In this document: positions 22,251-31,792 of the stretch, piece by piece
Layout of the letters: each line of letters begins with the position of its first letter
Position numbering within the stretch: position 1 is the stretch's first letter
NCBI GenBank assembly: GCA_947650285.1
Contig: CANTFL010000003.1
Coordinates: 1 to 64,000 of the forward strand
Source of the DNA: Hyaloperonospora brassicae
Taxonomy: Eukaryota; Oomycota; Peronosporomycetes; Peronosporales; Peronosporaceae
DNA length: 64,000 bases
Reading direction: 5' to 3'
The notes under the pieces: generated by a model
What the model saw: only the letters and a program-made list of their open reading frames with translations
The model's database searches: none
What the model was told of the DNA's origin: nothing
Translations under genes and position numbers: made by a program

Positions 22251-22300
22251 GAGATTTGCAAATTCTCTTGAGGTTGCTGGATCAGTAGGGCGCTCCGCCC

Positions 22301-23454
22301 CTACTGACCCCGTCCATTTTCTGATGGTCCGTCTCGCTGTTGCGGCTTCGCAACAGCGCTGGACCCACGCCCATTGCCCTTTCTGGCAAATGGACGTCCA
22401 TTTCGCTCAGTACTGTTTGGTACTGGGCGTGGAGCACTACACTCATGTGCGAAGTGCCCTAACATCTGACAGAGATTGCACTTCTGCAATCGCTTGTTGT
22501 TTGAAGAGCGAGGTCTCTCGCTCTCAACATAGCAGAGGTCTATTAGTTCTGGACCTCTAGTCTCTTGTCGTCTCGGTGGACGGTAAGAGTCTGAGCTAGC
22601 ATGAGCCTGTCTCATGCTAAAGGATTACTGTTCCGCGGCTGATATCGCTTCTTCAAGCGTATTCAGCTCTAAGCGAAACCGGTGGTTCCTGACGGGCCCA
22701 TCTGCGAGCCCTTGCATGAACACCGTAATCAACGTGTGTTCATGAACTGGGTTAGCAGTTATACTACTCGCTAGGAGTCGTATATGTTGAGCGTAAGCGT
22801 GCACATCACGCTTACCCTGCTTGAGTCTCAGGAGCTCTGAACGAGCCCTGAACTCAGCCCGTGGCGGATCAAACGTTTGTCTGAGCCGGGACTTGAAGTC
22901 ATCTGGCGACCTAAACACGTTTGGGTCGCTACTCTCGAGTCCCTGGGACCAAGTTTTGGCACGTCCTGCCAAGTGGGTTTGAGCAAATGTGAGTATAATT
23001 TGATCATCTTCGACGCGACGAGCCCTTAGGGCTCTGTCGAGTTCGACAAACCATAGTAACAGGGAGTCCTCCGGGACTCCACTGTACTTGGAGATGTCGA
23101 CTTTCATGACTTCGGGAGACGCGCATGCGCCGTCCCGCCCACAGCAGCATGGAATTGCTGCTGCCTCAACAGCTCTGTCTGTTGAGCAACGAGCTCTCTC
23201 AACTGCTCGGTCTATTGAGAGCCTTGCTAATGAAGCAAGGCTACTTTCTCCCTTTCGGCGACAAGTTCATTCTGAATGAACTTGGCAATAGCGGCATGTT
23301 GTTGGTCTCTGTCTAGAGACTCCAACATGGCGCTGATGGCGAACTCGCCTACGGTAGAACTCATTCGTTCTACCGCACTCCATTCGATGTCACTCAAATG
23401 GGTAAACCCTTCACGCGTGGCGTGAAAGGTGTCTTCTTCATCCAACATGTTCAT
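22301..23454 (-). pseudogene. Gag with CCHC zinc knuckle
   Basis: The N-terminal piece (23454-23227) begins MNMLDEEDTFHATREG. It is followed in another frame by the capsid-like Retrotrans_gag block (LAGRAKTWSQGLESSDP, FKSRLRQTFDPP, HAYAQHIRLLASS, VFMQGLADGPVRN) at 23107-22625. After one in-frame stop comes the nucleic-acid-binding knuckle CNLCQMLGHFAHEC (CX2CX4HX4C) with a basic tail at 22615-22301. Gag forms the particle that packages element RNA. Confidence 0.85.
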
Positions 23455-23484
23455 GTTGGATATTGTGGTCCTTGGAAGGACTAC

Positions 23485-23496
23485 AAAGTGCTACCA
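23485..23496 (-). promoter_or_regulatory. Primer-binding site
   Basis: In the sense direction the 5' LTR end (GTTACA) is followed by CC and then TGGTAGCACTTT. TGG pairs with the CCA end of a tRNA. The same TGGTAGCACT follows the unrelated LTR at 62085-62619, which supports a shared primer tRNA. Confidence 0.65.
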
Positions 23497-23498
23497 GG

Positions 23499-23890
23499 TG
23501 TAACGGGGCACACCCTTGCGTGAACTTAACGCAAGGGTTTGGGTGCCCCGACAGATGTACACGAGGCAAACGAGGAAGCGTAGGTAGGGTAAAAGTAAAA
23601 ACTGTTGTATTAATATAATTAAGTCTTTTGTTACTGTCTCTCTGTTTAACCTGACTTAATTATGCTAATATAACTGATTGAATGGTGACGTCTCGTCATC
23701 ACTCATTGCGCGCGTCTTGCGGTAATTGGTGGGTTGATATCATCAAGATATCAACCAATGAGCAGACTCTTTGGTCGACCAATCAATACCACCACTATTG
23801 GTGATATTGTTTAAAGAATATTCAACTTCATATTATTTACTGTCACTTTCCTTAAAGTGACAATTCCATGTAACGGGCTGCCCCGTTACA
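23499..23890 (-). repeat. 5' LTR of the gypsy element
   Basis: 392 bases, the partner of 15912-16301, with TGTAAC/GTTACA ends. It retains the stem-loops at 23512-23538, 23732-23756 and 23784-23809, the last with one mismatch. Confidence 0.92.
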
Positions 23891-23895
23891 GCACA
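23891..23895. repeat. Target-site duplication, right copy
   Basis: GCACA, identical to 15907-15911, directly after the right LTR. Confidence 0.85.
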
Positions 23896-25019
23896 AAGCC
23901 GTTTCACACACAAAGACAACGTCCAGCTGCAAAATTCGTGCGGCTGGACATCCATTTGAATGATACGCTTGCGATGGACCTTGCGCTCAATCGGGAGACA
24001 AGGAGATCTACTCAGGCAGTTCCAATATACCACGCTTCGCACATGCTGCAACACTACCTGCACCAACGGATCACGACTTAGAAGCGCAAACTGAATCGAA
24101 ACAACGTCTGGTCTCGACGACAAGCGTGGCAAACATCGTGGATCGAGGCTATGCCTTTTCTGTAGGATTCTTCTGTCTACCGACAGGAAGACGTGATAAT
24201 TCTACGTTGACTCTGCACGACACCTGGGGATCGCACGGTGTAAGTAGCTGCTGCAGTGGTGGGCTGGTACCCGACCGGGCTGCACTTTCGTTGCCGACAC
24301 GGCCAATATAGAGGTATATGGAACATCGCAGAGTTTCTTGATCGCGCGGTCGGCAGTTAGAGAACGGAGTCTCTCACGTACGTCTACAGGTTCTTGGTCT
24401 GTGTAAGCCTATCTTGTATGACTATTCGATCTGCATGCTCTATTTTGCTCGCTTTGCTAACCCTACGGTCGCGCGCCTCGTTTGGCCGATACGTGTTGAC
24501 TTGCTACTGCTTGTCCAGTGGTCCCACCACATTCTGTCGAATAGGCGGCGGTGGTTGTAAGCGTCACGGAATGATCGGATGCATCATCTACTGCAGAGAG
24601 CACAACGCACCAGGCACAACCGTTTGTAGCAGACGAAGAACTGAAGTCTTTGTCGGCAAAAGCAAACGACTGGCCTGACCCTAGAGGGTCGATGCTAGTG
24701 TGGGGTCTTTTGATCCCGTTCGCTAGCGCAGCTCGATCGGGGTCGTTTAAGACTATGAATGCGTCAAGGACAAAGTCGGCCACGCACTATCCTTCGATCG
24801 TGCATCGGTCAACCGCATATTGGCAACGACTACGCCGCTAGACGGCGCACAGCTTAACTGCGCGGCGACGGATGTAAGTGGACGCAAGCTGAGTCGAACA
24901 GGCGGTAGCGCCTCGTCGTAGCCCTCCAGCTCGCGTCGGACGATCATCTGCTTGCAGTGCTTGCTGCGAGAGGTGGATGCACATCGATTATAGCACGCTC
25001 GAAACCCATTCCAGCACAA
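23896..25019 (-). pseudogene. 5' remains of the gene interrupted by the retrotransposon (function uncertain)
   Basis: On the minus strand, open pieces occur in changing frames. 25019-24753 contains MIVRRELEGYDEALPPVRLSL. 24783-24463 contains ADFVLDAFIVLNDPDRAALA and NGCAWCVVLSAVDDASDH. 24132-23891 contains LPIERKVHRKRIIQ and EFCSWTLSLCVKRLC, which runs into the insertion site. The layout (helical N-terminal part, alpha/beta middle, then a Cys/basic stretch) is reminiscent of oomycete START/FYVE proteins, but no complete FYVE signature is visible. It is clearly not intact. Confidence 0.35.
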
Positions 25020-25098
25020 ACGATCAACGCTATGCAGCCTGAAAGGTGTCGAGTTCTCATGCTGTCAAGCGTCAATCGAAAATAAAGAGGAAGGTGAC

Positions 25099-26635
25099 GA
25101 TGTCAGCAGAACGAGTCGCTCGTGTCGTGTCGGTTCGCGCGGTGCGTGTGTGTCTCGCGCACTGTGTGTACACATTGTGTGTGCACAAAAGGCAAATCAT
25201 GCGCTGGTGTTGCCGTCTTTACATCAAGCATTTAGCTTCAATGTATCATAAAAAGGCTAACAAATGCCACTTCCCAATATGCGCCTTCGGGCAACAACGG
25301 CCAAGCGACAACGACCTCCACAGAGCCGGACAACCGGCCCCTTTCCTGGGTGGGAAGTCCCCTATAATGGGGCCCAGGTTAAAAGGGGGAGGCCTTCTAG
25401 CTGCTGCGTGCGCTACGGGAGGCAGCGTAGCGTGCAAACCGCAAGGGGAGCACCAACCCAGCCACCCCGGGGTGAGGGCGCGTCGCCAGCGGTTGTCAAC
25501 CTCTCACCTAGTTCCTGCTATTCTACGTCAGCTTCCAAGTCGCCGGCCCGGTCGCCGAGCGCGACTCTCGGTTCCACGAAGCGAACTTGCCTAGAACGTG
25601 ATTCTGATCGGGACCGTCCAGGAGCAATAGCGGCCTATCGGGGGTGATCGGTTTGGTACCCGACGTTTTCTGCGATTTTCGCGCCCTGTCTGCCCCCAGG
25701 ACTGGATACCTGTTTCCACGTGCCCTCGGCTGAGTGTCCCCCGTGATGCCCGACGACTCGAGCCAGCAGACTTAGCCAGCGAGGCGGAGATTGATGTAGT
25801 CTAGGTAGAAGCACAACGATATCGTATAGTTTTCAAACACTTAATCGACGTTCAGATTCCACTCCACAAAAAGGCGAACGAATGTCTCAATACACACGTA
25901 CTTGCGCTCTGTGCAGGACAACCGGTCTCCTTCCCTGTGCGGGAAGTCCCCTGTAATGGGTCTTGGGAGAAAAAGGGGAGGCCGTTCTGCCGCTGCGTGC
26001 GCTACCGGAGGCAGCACAGCGTGCAAACCGAAAAGGGCGCAACAACCAAGACACCCGGGGTGAGGGGGAAGCCGCCGTCCCCCTACCTAGTTCCTGCTAT
26101 ACTACGTCAGCCTATAAGCTGCGGCCCGGTCGCCGCGCAAGATTTTTAGACCCACAGAGCAAACTTGCCTAGAACGTGATTGGATCGGCCTCGTCGCTGT
26201 GCGTCAGCGACCATCGGGGTGAACGGAATGGTATCCCGCGTAGTCCATGACTTCAGCGCCCCGTCTGCAACCCGGACTGGATACCTGGATCCACATGCCC
26301 TCTGCGAAGTTTCCCTCGTGATGCCCGTAGGAAAAAGTCAGCAGACTGAGCCAGAGAGGAGGAGTGGGAAGTAGTCCAGGCAGATGCACAACGATATCGT
26401 ATTGGGCTAAGCTCTCAATCGACGTTTAGGAGGTACTTTGATGTCGGCAGAGCGAGTCGCTCGTGACGTGTCGGTGCGCGCGGTGCGCGTTTGTCTTGCA
26501 AACTGTGTGTACACATTGCGTGTGCACAAACGGAAAACCCCGCGCAGGTGTTGTCATCTTTACATCAAACAATAAGCTTCAATGTATCAACAAAGAGTCG
26601 ACCAATGTCTCAACACACGCACCAGCGCTCTGTCG
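25099..26635. repeat. Diverged direct-repeat array
   Basis: Block A (25099-25262, starting GATGTCAGCAGAACGAGTCG) recurs at 26440-26608 (GATGTCGGCAGAGCGAGTCG). Block B (25328-25855) recurs at 25916-26429; both start GGACAACCGG and contain CTAGTTCCTGCTAT, ACTTGCCTAGAACGTGATT, GGACTGGATACCTG and CACAACGATATCGTAT. A shortened end of block A (25868-25915) links the two B copies. So the order is A-B-(a)-B-A in direct orientation. No frame is conserved between copies, which suggests a non-coding repeat family. Identity unknown. Confidence 0.75.
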
Positions 26636-27160
26636 TCTGCGATCGCACGTGCGTTTGAGCGATATTGAATCCTTCTTCTACCGCACAGTTTGTGTGAGCA
26701 ATCGACCTGGCGCAAGATCCCGACCACCACTCTGGCCATCATAAAAAGTCACACATGGCCGTAATCCGAGGCAGACAGGAACATGGAGCTGACAGACTCA
26801 GCTGGTCCCCAACCCACGAAATCCGAAGTTTTGTCGTGTAATGCAGGCACTGTGTACACGCGATGGTACATTCCTCGTTTCGCAGAATTTCTGTATTGGC
26901 CCCCCGTCCTATCGCCGGATCGCTGCCGCGCGGCTGCCGACCCTCTTCAAGTTTGACGCGAGTTCCTTCTATAGCAGACGGAAAGGCGAGTTTACTGAAT
27001 TCTGCTATCACAACCCACCAAATCCTGATTTTTATGCAGGGAAGGTGACAGCTATTCACGCGATGTACTCCTTGTGACTTCTCGTTAGTATTGGCTACCA
27101 ACCCTGTCGCAGGATCCGAACTTCGCGTCTAGCCCTCTCCGCCCCACACGTTAACATCGG
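26636..27160. other. Upstream of the cysteine-rich gene, nothing recognised
   Basis: Open frames of 60-120 codons overlap on both strands here (for example 26739-27101 minus), but none has a motif or start context that I can support. No repeat or RNA gene is seen. Confidence 0.4.
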
Positions 27161-27161
27161 C

Positions 27162-27181
27162 AGCGCCATTCTCAAATTCAC
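27162..27181 (+). promoter_or_regulatory. Oomycete core promoter (initiator plus flanking region)
   Basis: AGCGCCATTCTCAAATTCAC matches the conserved oomycete start region: the initiator YCAYTYY (CCATTCT at 27166) followed by CAAATT. It stands 58 bases before the ATG of the cysteine-rich gene, the usual distance. It is the clearest core promoter in the window. Confidence 0.65.
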
Positions 27182-27229
27182 CACACTCAACACATCCAAC
27201 CAGGTCCAGCCGGAATCACCGCATCACGA

Positions 27230-27568
27230 ATGAAGGTCAATGGCATACTGTTTATCTCCGTCGCCACCTTCGCTAGCGTTCGAGTCACCCCATCCGTAGG
27301 TCTAACCTGTCCCAATCCTTACTTTTGTTGGGATGTTAATGAAAATTGGACGGACGCGTTTGATCTAGATTGCACTCATCGCAAGGAAGCCACCTGTGGG
27401 TGCCGTGAAAACGCTTGTCGTACATTGACCTGCTATGGCAAGTCAAAGTGCCCGAACGACATAAACCATTCGATCACCGATCAAGCAAACGGTTATTGTG
27501 TCAACCAGAACAACTATGGAACGGACATCAGAAAGTGCTGCAACTCAATCTGTTTCCCTTCTGCCTAA
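27230..27568 (+). CDS. Small secreted cysteine-rich protein (apoplastic effector candidate)
   Basis: 112 residues. Residues 1-24 form a signal peptide (hydrophobic GILFISVATFASV, then a likely cut before LTC). The mature part has 12 cysteines, at 27, 33, 48, 56, 58, 63, 68, 74, 90, 103, 104 and 108, an even number consistent with six disulfides. I see no RxLR, LxLFLAK or protease-inhibitor signature and cannot assign a family. Oomycetes secrete many such proteins into the plant apoplast. Single exon, good core promoter 58 bases upstream, TAA stop. The ATG is the only one giving a signal peptide. It lies between a repeat array and unassigned DNA with no linked gene. Confidence 0.75.
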   Translation: MKVNGILFISVATFASVRVTPSVGLTCPNPYFCWDVNENWTDAFDLDCTHRKEATCGCRENACRTLTCYGKSKCPNDINHSITDQANGYCVNQNNYGTDIRKCCNSICFPSA

Positions 27569-29640
27569 CTTGTGAATACGGGTTCCTCGCTACAGCGACG
27601 TCACATGGAGAACTGATCTTCTTCATCCGTGGTCATGCCAACTACCATTCAACAGTACGACTGCACTAGTGATCAGCACTGAAGAGTGGGAAACAAGATT
27701 TGGTAGCTGAGTTTTAAGGGTCTCTAAATACACCTTGCTCCGTGTTGTGTTTCGTTGGATCGATTGTTTCCTATTGTATATTTCTGTAGCAAATGCCCTT
27801 CGTACGACTGTAAACTCGTTGATAGCCGACACTCTCAGTCTTGACAATCTGCGCACCCAGAATGGTCTAGTTGGCATTGGTCTATATGCAGACCACCTAT
27901 CGACCTCAACAAGTAGTATCTAAGTCGTCAGTGCAGCTCTCCTCGAATCCTTTGTCCCCTTTGCTTATCTATGCTCAACTGTGTAGCCGGTCCAGCCGTG
28001 TACGTACATCAACCTTCGCATTGTCTACATGCTGCAAGGCAATCCCGATCAATTAATAAGTGCTTATATATCGACAAGTACCTTCTCATCGATGCGTACT
28101 TTGATCATCGAAAATCGATATTGCACCAAAACAGACTTAACCACATCACAAGACCACATGTGCGACACCTACAAATGCGACGTACAAGAGTCTTGACTCG
28201 CACGTTTTGCGACACTGATGCAAACTGAGCAAAGCAATGTCTGACACAGTCGATCGCATAGCAGCAACGTTGTCAAGCTTGACGATGGTGTGTGTACAAC
28301 AAACTTCGTCTACCGATGACACACTTCCCGGCAAGCATTCCACGGGCTTGCTGACTTTCTGTGTAAGTAGTACAATGTCGCCTCCAACGTTGTGGCCAGA
28401 TCCAGCGATTGTTGAGAATTACAAACATCGTCCTGGCAACACCTCAGAAGGCAGGTGCGCGATTGAGGCAACTGTACATGAGATACCGTGCTAGTCATCG
28501 TTCGTATTGCCTGCGCCGAACAGTTACAACTATGGCGACTGTGTCTGGAGAAGTAGGTCTGAACGATAGGCCCGTAGTACGCTTCTCGTTCTGTTCGTTA
28601 TCACATTGCAACCAGAGATACGAAGTGAGAATCGAATGACGCATGATAATGCTCGATGCACAGCTCAGACCTTGACCGGCAACGACCGTGCCGACACGTG
28701 AATGAGCTGTGGATGAGACACGAATACAATGCCCAACGGGTCGCGGTACTGACTTCGTTTGCACACGGACCAGAGGGTGGCGGAATCTCCACATTCAGCT
28801 GTACTATGTATCTGGCTGCCAAGCAACTTGACAGACCATTTCAAGGAAAGAATCGTGATGAAGCGAGTCAACTTGATTTCCACGTAGCCATCAGCTTTCT
28901 CTGGTGTCGACCCTTGATCGGACGAGACGCGGTTGCTTGGTCGAGTAGCTAAATCCGCTGGAGTGTCTGACAGGGGAGTCTCATACCGGCGCCAGACGTT
29001 AGTAGCGTAGATAGCTGCGGCGTTCGGCACAAGGTGCGTATCGTGGGTGTAATGGACTGCACAGCGCGGTTTCCCAGAGCAAGCTTGGCTACTACAGCAC
29101 ATCTATATACTGTAGTTGCAAAGAGTAGACAGCTGTAGGTGCTTCACACAGTTGACGCGGCGACTTGAGATGCTGAAGTCGTGCGTACGAAGACAAGCGA
29201 CTGACCCGTGTCCGTTCTTGACCCGCATGCTCGACTGCGGTAACACTGTCTTGTGCATCGAAAGAAAGGTGTCGAGTGCGTTCCAACTGACTTGCCAACA
29301 CTTGCAGGGATGTCTGACACAATCTCTGTGCTAGCGTGGTTGACATGGCCAGTAGATATAGATCAGCAGTCATCCAGTTGATTGACGCAGCGACAACTCG
29401 CCAGTGCTGTACTTCACGTTCGGATGCCCAGATAAAAGTAAGCGCTCACTCTGCTCCGCGGCAACCCACGACGATCCCGTTGGGTCTCGAAAGCGGCAAC
29501 AAATGAACATGCGATCGGGAAAAGACCTTGGCCGCGGTCGTTGACTCCAATGGTCTTCCCATGCTTCACGCTGTGTACTCTGACGCCATTCGCTCTGCTC
29601 AGAGCATTGGCGAAGTTCAAGCTTGCAGTAGCTACGACAC
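27569..29640. other. No gene recognised
   Basis: Mixed-composition DNA. The longest open frame (29102-28665, minus, 145 codons) has no domain, no signal peptide and an unlikely composition. Shorter frames overlap on both strands. It may hold decayed genes I cannot identify. Confidence 0.4.
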
Positions 29641-29702
29641 AGACGTGCAAAGTTGATGGCTCAAAAGACATGAGACGTGCAGAGTCGGTGGCTCAAAACA
29701 CA
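29641..29702 (+). repeat. Tandem repeat, two units of about 31 bp
   Basis: AGACGTGCAAAGTTGATGGC.. at 29641 and AGACGTGCAGAGTCGGTGGC.. at 29673 are neighbouring copies, both ending in GGCTCAAAA plus a few bases. They lie about 180 bases upstream of the ATPase pseudogene start. Confidence 0.65.
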
Positions 29703-29849
29703 AGTCAAAGCGGCCAGGATCAGAGTGCGCCAGGAACGTGGCAGCAAAGATAGTGACGCCACTCGTGGATCGAATACCATCGATGAACGCTCATAGGTCG
29801 GATTACGCGTCCCCCACTCGACACGCCGTCATCCTTCTCACGCGCCACC

Positions 29850-29866
29850 AGCCACTCTCACCTACT
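29850..29866 (+). promoter_or_regulatory. Initiator-like site before the ATPase pseudogene
   Basis: GCCACTCTCACCTACT contains CCACTCT (YCAYTYY) at 29852-29858, 23-29 bases before the ATG at 29881, in a pyrimidine-rich setting. Weak, because the motif is short. Confidence 0.35.
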
Positions 29867-29880
29867 GCTCGACGTCCGTC

Positions 29881-31266
29881 ATGGATTGGCACGCGCGGGC
29901 GTCCAGCGGCGACACCCGCAGTGCGCTCTTGCAGCCGCACCAGGTGCTGCTCTCACCCGACGACGCAGCGCTTCGTGCCATTCGCCCGCTGGATCTCCTG
30001 CGCGTCCGCTTTGCCGCGTCTCGCTCGGTGCTCGTCCTCGAGAGTGTGATCGGCCATCGCCCCCCTGCGGCTTCTTCGAGCAGTGCCAGTGCTGTACTGC
30101 GTCGGGGACGCGTCCAGCTGCATCTGTGGGTCTTTCACGTCGCTAGACAGCTGGAGGACGCACACGAGACGCTAGAGCGAGTCCGAGTAGACGCAGACGT
30201 GGACGCAGGCGCTTCGTGGCGACTGTCGCTGCGTCTCCAGACCCGATGTCCGCCCCGTGCAGTCTCAGTAACCGACAGCTTTGGACTGGACGATGATTGT
30301 GGCGGATCTTGCAGTATACTTTTGCTGGCCAAGAGCGTTTGTCAGCGACAGATTGATCTGGACAGAGCCATGCATCGTCAGCTGCTGGCTGCCCGAGTGC
30401 TCCGAGCTCCCCAGGCAGGACAACTTGTGTCGGTAAAGCTCATGGGAGACACGTACGTCCTTCGGGTCGACGCGATCGAGAAGAATCGAGACGATGATGG
30501 AAAGCTGCACTTGGTTGTGAAATGTGGACGGAGTGCGACACACGTTCCTTCGTCGACAGACGAAGTGACGGCTGGCGATCAGGCTACAGCTGAAGTGACG
30601 GAGAAGGTCGCGGCACTTTGTATGCAGCAAGAGCATTCAGCTAAAATGGCAGCTCCATCTTACGAGAGTGCGCTCAGCAGCCGGCTCTGGCAGACTGGCT
30701 TTGCAGGGTGCACTGCGTTTGTGCAAGACGTGCTGTTTCATCTTGCTCTCGTGCTGAAGTACCAGGAGAAGAGACTTGACGCTGACGTGGCGATGGACCA
30801 TATTGGCTCCCACGGGTTGCTGGTTTCGGGTGTACATGGTGTGGGAAAATCGCTCGCGCTAGCGGCTCTGCAGCGAGAGCTTGTTCACGAGAGGATTGCT
30901 GCATAGCGGACCGACGGTATGTCGTTGCCCATGGCGGCTGAAAGCTCAGCGTGTCCAACAGCGTATAAATACTTGGTCCACGAGCTAGAGCAGCGTTTCC
31001 CTGGTTTGCGATCACTCGCTGGCGTCGAGATTGGACGCGGGTCGTCGTCATGCATCGGCTTGGTGCTGATCGATGACTTGGACGTGCTTTTTCACTCAGT
31101 CAGTGGATGGTCAGCTCGCTGACGGTTCCGAGACGCCGGTTCCGTCGGACTCGGTAGCGCGTTGCTCCGATTGATGGACGAGCTCAGTCCGCGCTCTGCA
31201 CGTTTCGCTTTGTCGGAGCGACTGCAAGTGCTGGTGAGTATATACCAGTGGCTGGTAAGCGCATAG
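29881..31266 (+). pseudogene. Truncated AAA+ ATPase (Cdc48/peroxin-1/AFG2-like N-terminal half)
   Basis: The first open part (29881-30906) encodes 341 residues: an N-terminal region of alternating hydrophobic strands (LLSPDDAALRAIRPLDLLRV, then GQLVSVKLMGDTYVLRVDAI), then a Walker A motif GVHGVGKS at 317-324. A TAG at 30904-30906 stops it. The same frame continues to a Walker B motif LVLIDDLDVLF (31060-31092) and a TGA at about 31122. After that a one-base shift restores further coding-like sequence. The D1 sensor region, second ATPase domain and C-terminus are absent. Type II AAA+ proteins of this kind remodel or extract proteins (peroxisome import or ribosome maturation). The DD-L-D form of Walker B is reminiscent of peroxin-1, but I cannot settle the subfamily. 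The codon bias is strong and GC-rich, so the loss seems fairly recent. Confidence 0.65.
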
Positions 31267-31756
31267 AACGGTCCGACAAAGGCGTGGACTAGGGTGTTCC
31301 TTCCGAACAAACCCGCCGTGACATTTTGCGACGTCATTGAAATCGGCTGTTACTACGGGAGAAGCAGAAAGTGACGGCGAGATGATGCTGGAAGCTGGCG
31401 TCGCTATTCGACCTGGGTGTAAAGTATCTTGAAGTACGTTGCGGGCATGCTACAAGTTGTCGCACAAGTTATTTTGCGGCCCAGATAATCTAACTATATG
31501 AATTGCTACTGTGTTGGTCTATAACGTGCAGCATAACAACATTGCAGACCGACGAGGAGGTCGCATTAGCAAGTGATGTTAGCAGCATGGTATAGTGGTT
31601 TCCTTAACTGCAATTGGGCTGTGGTACGTTTACACAAATGTAGGCCCTTTAGAATGTTATTTGTTTTAAAATGGGCTGTGGTACATATAATAGAAAAGTC
31701 AGCTTTGTTATATATTATATAATTTAAAATATGCGGTTGTACATGTTTCAGAAGGA

Positions 31757-31792
31757 ACATAGGGAGCCGTTACGTATAACGGCTCCCTATGT
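31757..31792. repeat. Perfect 36-base inverted repeat
   Basis: Arms of 16 bases (ACATAGGGAGCCGTTA and its reverse complement) enclose CGTA. It sits where the GC-rich gene region gives way to AT-rich DNA. It could be the core of a small inverted-repeat element or a strong hairpin; no gene uses it as a terminator. Confidence 0.8.

Larger units (their letters stand above)
15912..23890 (-). mobile_element. Complete but decayed Ty3/gypsy chromodomain retrotransposon
   Basis: A 7979-bp element on the minus strand. In sense order it has the 5' LTR (23499-23890), primer-binding site, gag with zinc knuckle, aspartic protease, reverse transcriptase, RNase H, integrase with GPY/F module, chromodomain, about 1.1 kb of extra DNA, polypurine tract and 3' LTR (15912-16301). 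All pol domains are recognisable, but stops and frameshifts occur in every one. The LTRs differ at many positions, so the insertion is not recent. The extra 3' segment carries an antisense reading frame. The whole element is packed with short perfect inverted repeats. It landed inside a host reading frame. Confidence 0.92.

Noticed and set aside
28665..29102. Minus-strand open frame of 145 codons as a gene
   Set aside because: No motif, no signal peptide, no promoter, and several other frames overlap it.
30265..30636. Minus-strand open frame of 123 codons inside the ATPase gene
   Set aside because: Shadow of a GC-rich coding region on the other strand.
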